NCBI GenBank assembly: GCA_963782185.1
Contig: CAWAJB010000031.1
Location: forward strand, 124,001 to 188,000
Reading direction: 5' to 3'
Origin: RYN-230 sp963782185
Lineage (GTDB): Bacteria > Actinomycetota > Actinomycetes > Streptosporangiales > Streptosporangiaceae
DNA: 64,000 nucleotides
Within the stretch, counting starts at the first letter, position 1. Every line of letters starts with the position of its first letter. Under the pieces are notes generated by a model. It saw nothing but the letters and a program-made list of their open reading frames with translations, ran no database searches and was not told the DNA's origin. A program made the translations under genes and the position numbers. Below, piece by piece: positions 61,583 to 64,000 of the stretch.

Positions 61583-62398
61583 ATGGTCGAGCACCTGGAG
61601 CTCCCCCGCCCACTGCGACTCATTCGCTGCACCGGGTTGAGCCTGAGCGAGTCCCTTGGTCTTCCGCTCGCCGCCTACTTCCTGGGCGCCTGGCTGGGCG
61701 GCCGGAACGACGGGCTCATCGCCGGCGTGGTGGCGATCTGGCTCACGGCGGTGATCCGCAAGATCGCCTGCGGGTCGGTGCCCAGCCTGCTGACGATCTC
61801 GGCCATCGTGCTCAGCCTGCAGACCGCCGTGGTCCTGGCCACCGGCGTGTTCTGGATCTTCCTGCTCCAGTTCCCGCTCGGCTACGCGGCCATGTTCATC
61901 CTGTTCGCACGCACCGCCCGCGGCCCCAACCCGATCGTGGCCAAGCTCGCCGCCGAGGTCGTGGCGCTGCGCCACCCGGCGCACCATCCCGGGCTGCACC
62001 GCTTCTTCCAGGGCGCGACCTGGCTCTGGTCCGGCATCTTCCTGGTGCTCACCGCCGGGCTGGGCGTGATGATGTGGACCGAGCCGGCCAACACGTTCTT
62101 GTGGCTCTCCACCGTCGCCACGGTCGCCGGGACCGTGGCGGGCATCGGCGCCTCGGTGGTGTGGTTCTGGTCCGTTCTCCGCAAGAACGGGCTGCGGGTG
62201 CAGTTCACCCGGCTAGTTCGTTCGGCGAATTATGACCTTGACCTTCAGGCGGTCAGCGTCGGCTTCAGCTCCAGCAAGTGGGCCAGCAGGCCGTTGACGA
62301 ACGCAGGCGACGCGTCGGTGGACAGGTCGCGGGCCAGCAGCACGGCCTCGCTGATCGCCACCCCGTCCGGGACGTCGTCCCCCCAGAGCATCTCGTAG
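61583..62398 (+). CDS. VC0807-like integral membrane protein, 3' end overlapping nusB
   Basis: A membrane protein with about six helices between residues 20 and 200 (LPLAAYFLGAWLGG, LIAGVVAIWLTAVI, SAIVLSLQTAVVLATGVFWIFLL, GIFLVLTAGLGVMM, TVATVAGTVAGIGASVVWFW). The pattern SLSESLGLPLAAYFLG and a single basic middle segment resemble VC0807-type proteins of unknown role. The conserved-looking part ends at LVRSANYDLDL near 62245. From there the frame runs on over 154 bp antisense to nusB as a Ser-rich tail, so its natural stop may have been lost. No ribosome site precedes the ATG; a leaderless mRNA is likely. Confidence 0.7.
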   Translation: MVEHLELPRPLRLIRCTGLSLSESLGLPLAAYFLGAWLGGRNDGLIAGVVAIWLTAVIRKIACGSVPSLLTISAIVLSLQTAVVLATGVFWIFLLQFPLGYAAMFILFARTARGPNPIVAKLAAEVVALRHPAHHPGLHRFFQGATWLWSGIFLVLTAGLGVMMWTEPANTFLWLSTVATVAGTVAGIGASVVWFWSVLRKNGLRVQFTRLVRSANYDLDLQAVSVGFSSSKWASRPLTNAGDASVDRSRASSTASLIATPSGTSSPQSIS

Positions 62399-62655
62399 AG
62401 GCCGATGCGCAGGACGTTGCGGTCCACGATCGGCATCCGGTCCAGCGTCCAGCCTTCCGCGTGCTCTTCCAGCAGCTGGTCGATGCGCTCCCGGTGCGCC
62501 TGGACGCCGCGGACCAGTTCCGCCGCGTACTCGCCAACTGGCGGGCTGGCCGCGATGACACGCTGCTCCAGCATGTCCAGCACCGGCTCGCCGCGGACCT
62601 CGGCCTCGAACAGGATGTCCAGGGCCCGCTTGCGGGCCTTACTGCGGGCGGCCAC
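62245..62655 (-). CDS. nusB: Transcription antitermination factor NusB
   Basis: Binds boxA RNA with NusE/S10 in rRNA antitermination. The 136-residue all-helical protein has the usual ARSKARKRALDILFEAEVRG start, AAELVRGVQAHRERIDQLLEEH, WTLDRMPIVDRNVLRIGLYEML, and GVAISEAVLLARDLSTDASPAFVNGLLAHLL. GTG start. It lies 48 bp after efp, in the standard pepQ-efp-nusB order. Its last 50 codons are overlapped by a convergent gene. Confidence 0.96.
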   Translation of the reverse strand: MAARSKARKRALDILFEAEVRGEPVLDMLEQRVIAASPPVGEYAAELVRGVQAHRERIDQLLEEHAEGWTLDRMPIVDRNVLRIGLYEMLWGDDVPDGVAISEAVLLARDLSTDASPAFVNGLLAHLLELKPTLTA

Positions 62656-62703
62656 GGAACCCGCTCGCTGGATGACCGGGCACCGGTGATTCGGCTGGCC
62701 GGG

Positions 62704-63261
62704 TCACGCGCGGCCGAGGTAGTCGCCCGAGCGGGTGTCCACCTTCACCTTTTCGCCCGTGGTGATGAACAGCGGCACGCTGATCTGCGCGCCAGTCTCC
62801 AGCGTGGCGGGCTTGGTGCCGCCGGTGGACCGGTCCCCCTGGACGCCCGGGTCGGTCTGGCTGACGGTCAGCTCCACCGAAGCGGGGAGTTCCACGTACA
62901 GCGGGGTGCCGTCGTTGAACGCGACCGTCGCGGTCTGCTCCTCGAGCAGGTAGTCCGCGGCGTTGCCCACCGTCTGCCGGGGAATGCGCGGCTGGTCGTA
63001 GTCCTGGGTGTCCATGAAGACGAAGTCGTCGCCCTCACGGTAGAGGTACTGCATCTCGCGCCGGTCGACGTTGGCCACGTCGACTTTGACGCCGGCGTTG
63101 AAGGTCCGGTCAACGACCTTGCCGGACATGATGTTCTTCAGCCGGGTGCGCACGAAGGCGCCGCCCTTGCCGGGCTTGACGTGCTGGAAATCGACGATGT
63201 TCCAGAGCTGGCCGTCGATGTTCAGCGTCATGCCGTTCTTGAGGTCGTTCGTGGTGGCCAC
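62704..63261 (-). CDS. efp: Elongation factor P
   Basis: Relieves ribosome stalling at polyproline stretches, which are plentiful in this window's proteins. The 185 residues have three beta domains, with the loop residue that contacts the P-site in VKPGKGGAFVRTRLKN (Lys at the PGKG tip) and the C-terminal SGDYLGRA. The unmodified or unusually modified PGKG type is common in actinobacteria. ATG start; complete. Confidence 0.97.
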   Translation of the reverse strand: MATTNDLKNGMTLNIDGQLWNIVDFQHVKPGKGGAFVRTRLKNIMSGKVVDRTFNAGVKVDVANVDRREMQYLYREGDDFVFMDTQDYDQPRIPRQTVGNAADYLLEEQTATVAFNDGTPLYVELPASVELTVSQTDPGVQGDRSTGGTKPATLETGAQISVPLFITTGEKVKVDTRSGDYLGRA

Positions 63262-63309
63262 GTCTGCGTGTCTCCTGCGTGCGGGCGCTGCCCCGCCGCC
63301 GATGGCCGG

Positions 63310-64000
63310 CTACAGGACGAGCAGTTCCCGGGTGGTAGTGGTGAGTAGCTCCTGCGGTGCCGCCGTCCCCGTGCCGGCGCGCACCACCAGGGTGTCCTCG
63401 ATCCTGACGCCGCCTTGCCCGGGGAGGTAGATCCCGGGTTCGACGGTGATGGGGACCCGGTCCCCGAGTGTACCCGTCCGGCCGTACCCCATGATCGGAG
63501 CCTCGTGGATCTCCAGGCCCACACCGTGGCCCAGCCCGTGCTGGAAATGCCCGCCGTGACCGGCCTCCGCGATCAGGTCGCGGGCCGCCGCGTCCACGGC
63601 CCGCACGTCCGCGCCGGGCACGGCCGCCTCGATCCCGGCCGCCTGGGCCGCGGCGACCAGGCCGTAGATATCCCGCTGCCACGGGGCGGGCGGGCCGAGC
63701 ACGACCGTCCGGGTCATGTCCGCGTGATACCCCTGGTACCGGGCGCCGCAGTCGACCGTGACCAGGTCACCGGCCGCGAACGGGCGGCCGGACGGCTCGT
63801 GATGCGGGATGGCCCCGTTCGGGCCGCTGGCCACGATCGTGTCGAAAGCCAGCCCGTCCGCGCCCAGGTCGGTCATGGCCCGCTCCAGCGAGATGGCCAG
63901 CTCGCGCTCGGTCACGCCAGGCCGGATCAGGGGCACGACCTGCTCGAACGCACGCGAGGTGATCTCGCAGGCCCGGGCGAGCAGCGCGATCTCCTGCTCG
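63310..64000 (-). CDS. Xaa-Pro aminopeptidase (M24 family), 5' end cut by window edge
   Basis: Di-metal peptidase that removes residues N-terminal to proline. The visible 229 residues are the C-terminal pita-bread domain: VTVDCGARYQGYHADMTRTV (two Asp metal ligands), HGLGHGVGLEIHEAP (His ligand), TVEPGIYLPGQGGVRIEDT (two Glu ligands). The metal site is complete. It continues upstream of base 64000 (EQEIALLARACEITSRAFEQVVPLIRPG). Standard neighbour of efp. Confidence 0.93.
   Translation of the reverse strand, partial: EQEIALLARACEITSRAFEQVVPLIRPGVTERELAISLERAMTDLGADGLAFDTIVASGPNGAIPHHEPSGRPFAAGDLVTVDCGARYQGYHADMTRTVVLGPPAPWQRDIYGLVAAAQAAGIEAAVPGADVRAVDAAARDLIAEAGHGGHFQHGLGHGVGLEIHEAPIMGYGRTGTLGDRVPITVEPGIYLPGQGGVRIEDTLVVRAGTGTAAPQELLTTTTRELLVL

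Noticed and set aside
1..64000. tRNA, rRNA, CRISPR arrays, transposases, phage genes
   Set aside because: None seen on either strand by reading; no cloverleaf-like or spacer-repeat pattern and no transposase motifs.

Overview
The window reads as chromosomal core DNA of a high-GC, filamentous-type actinomycete. The evidence is very high G+C with GTG starts and NTGA start/stop overlaps, a his-trp supercluster with a PriA-type HisA, a T-box in front of ileS, the DivIVA-YggT-SepF-FtsZ order, a MurE with the meso-DAP motif DNPR, polyphosphate glucokinase, and SARP and PadR regulators. The lineage cannot be fixed from sequence alone; a relative of Streptosporangiales or Streptomyces is the best guess.

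Layout. 1-10.9 kb: tryptophan and histidine biosynthesis on the minus strand (hisD-C-B-H-A-ridA-F, then hisI-Trp membrane protein-small ORF-trpC-trpB). It is interrupted by two plus-strand genes, a mycothiol-dependent-isomerase-like protein and ppgK. trpE is not where relatives usually keep it. 10.9-17.2 kb: a membrane protein, a two-gene ABC exporter and dnaE. 17.2-24.2 kb is the most accessory part: a truncated glycosidase-like gene joined tail to tail with a truncated response-regulator domain, an FAD-linked oxidase preceded by SARP-type direct repeats, a large SARP/LAL-like regulator and a PadR regulator. 24.3-26.5 kb: rluD-type pseudouridine synthase, lspA and a TraR/DksA zinc-finger protein. 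26.8-28.7 kb: a copper amine oxidase, followed by minisatellites and a 54-bp palindrome. 29.1-32.8 kb: T-box and ileS, whose class I signature is GXHH instead of HXGH. 32.8-52.6 kb: the division and cell-wall (dcw) cluster on the minus strand, from mraZ down to divIVA. murD and pgeF are absent from their usual slots, mraZ carries a one-base frameshift, ftsL has a doubtful 5' end, and a membrane-anchored protein with an Ada-like Cys/His tail is frameshifted inside an 18-bp repeat. 52.8-57.6 kb: divergent moxR-DUF58-transglutaminase operon. 57.8-60.9 kb: DUF3040, dinB and a methyltransferase. 61-64 kb: a geneless stretch, a membrane protein that reads into nusB, then nusB, efp and a partial Xaa-Pro peptidase.

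How it works together. Most genes are housekeeping. The minus-strand dcw genes make lipid II (MurE, MurF, MraY, MurG, MurC) and the divisome (FtsI, FtsL, FtsW, FtsQ, FtsZ, SepF, DivIVA), driven from a mraZ promoter that overlaps four MraZ boxes and an ftsZ-proximal promoter. In-frame minisatellites (15, 18, 21, 39 bp) recur in the disordered tails of several proteins and coincide with one clear frameshift and one suspected one.
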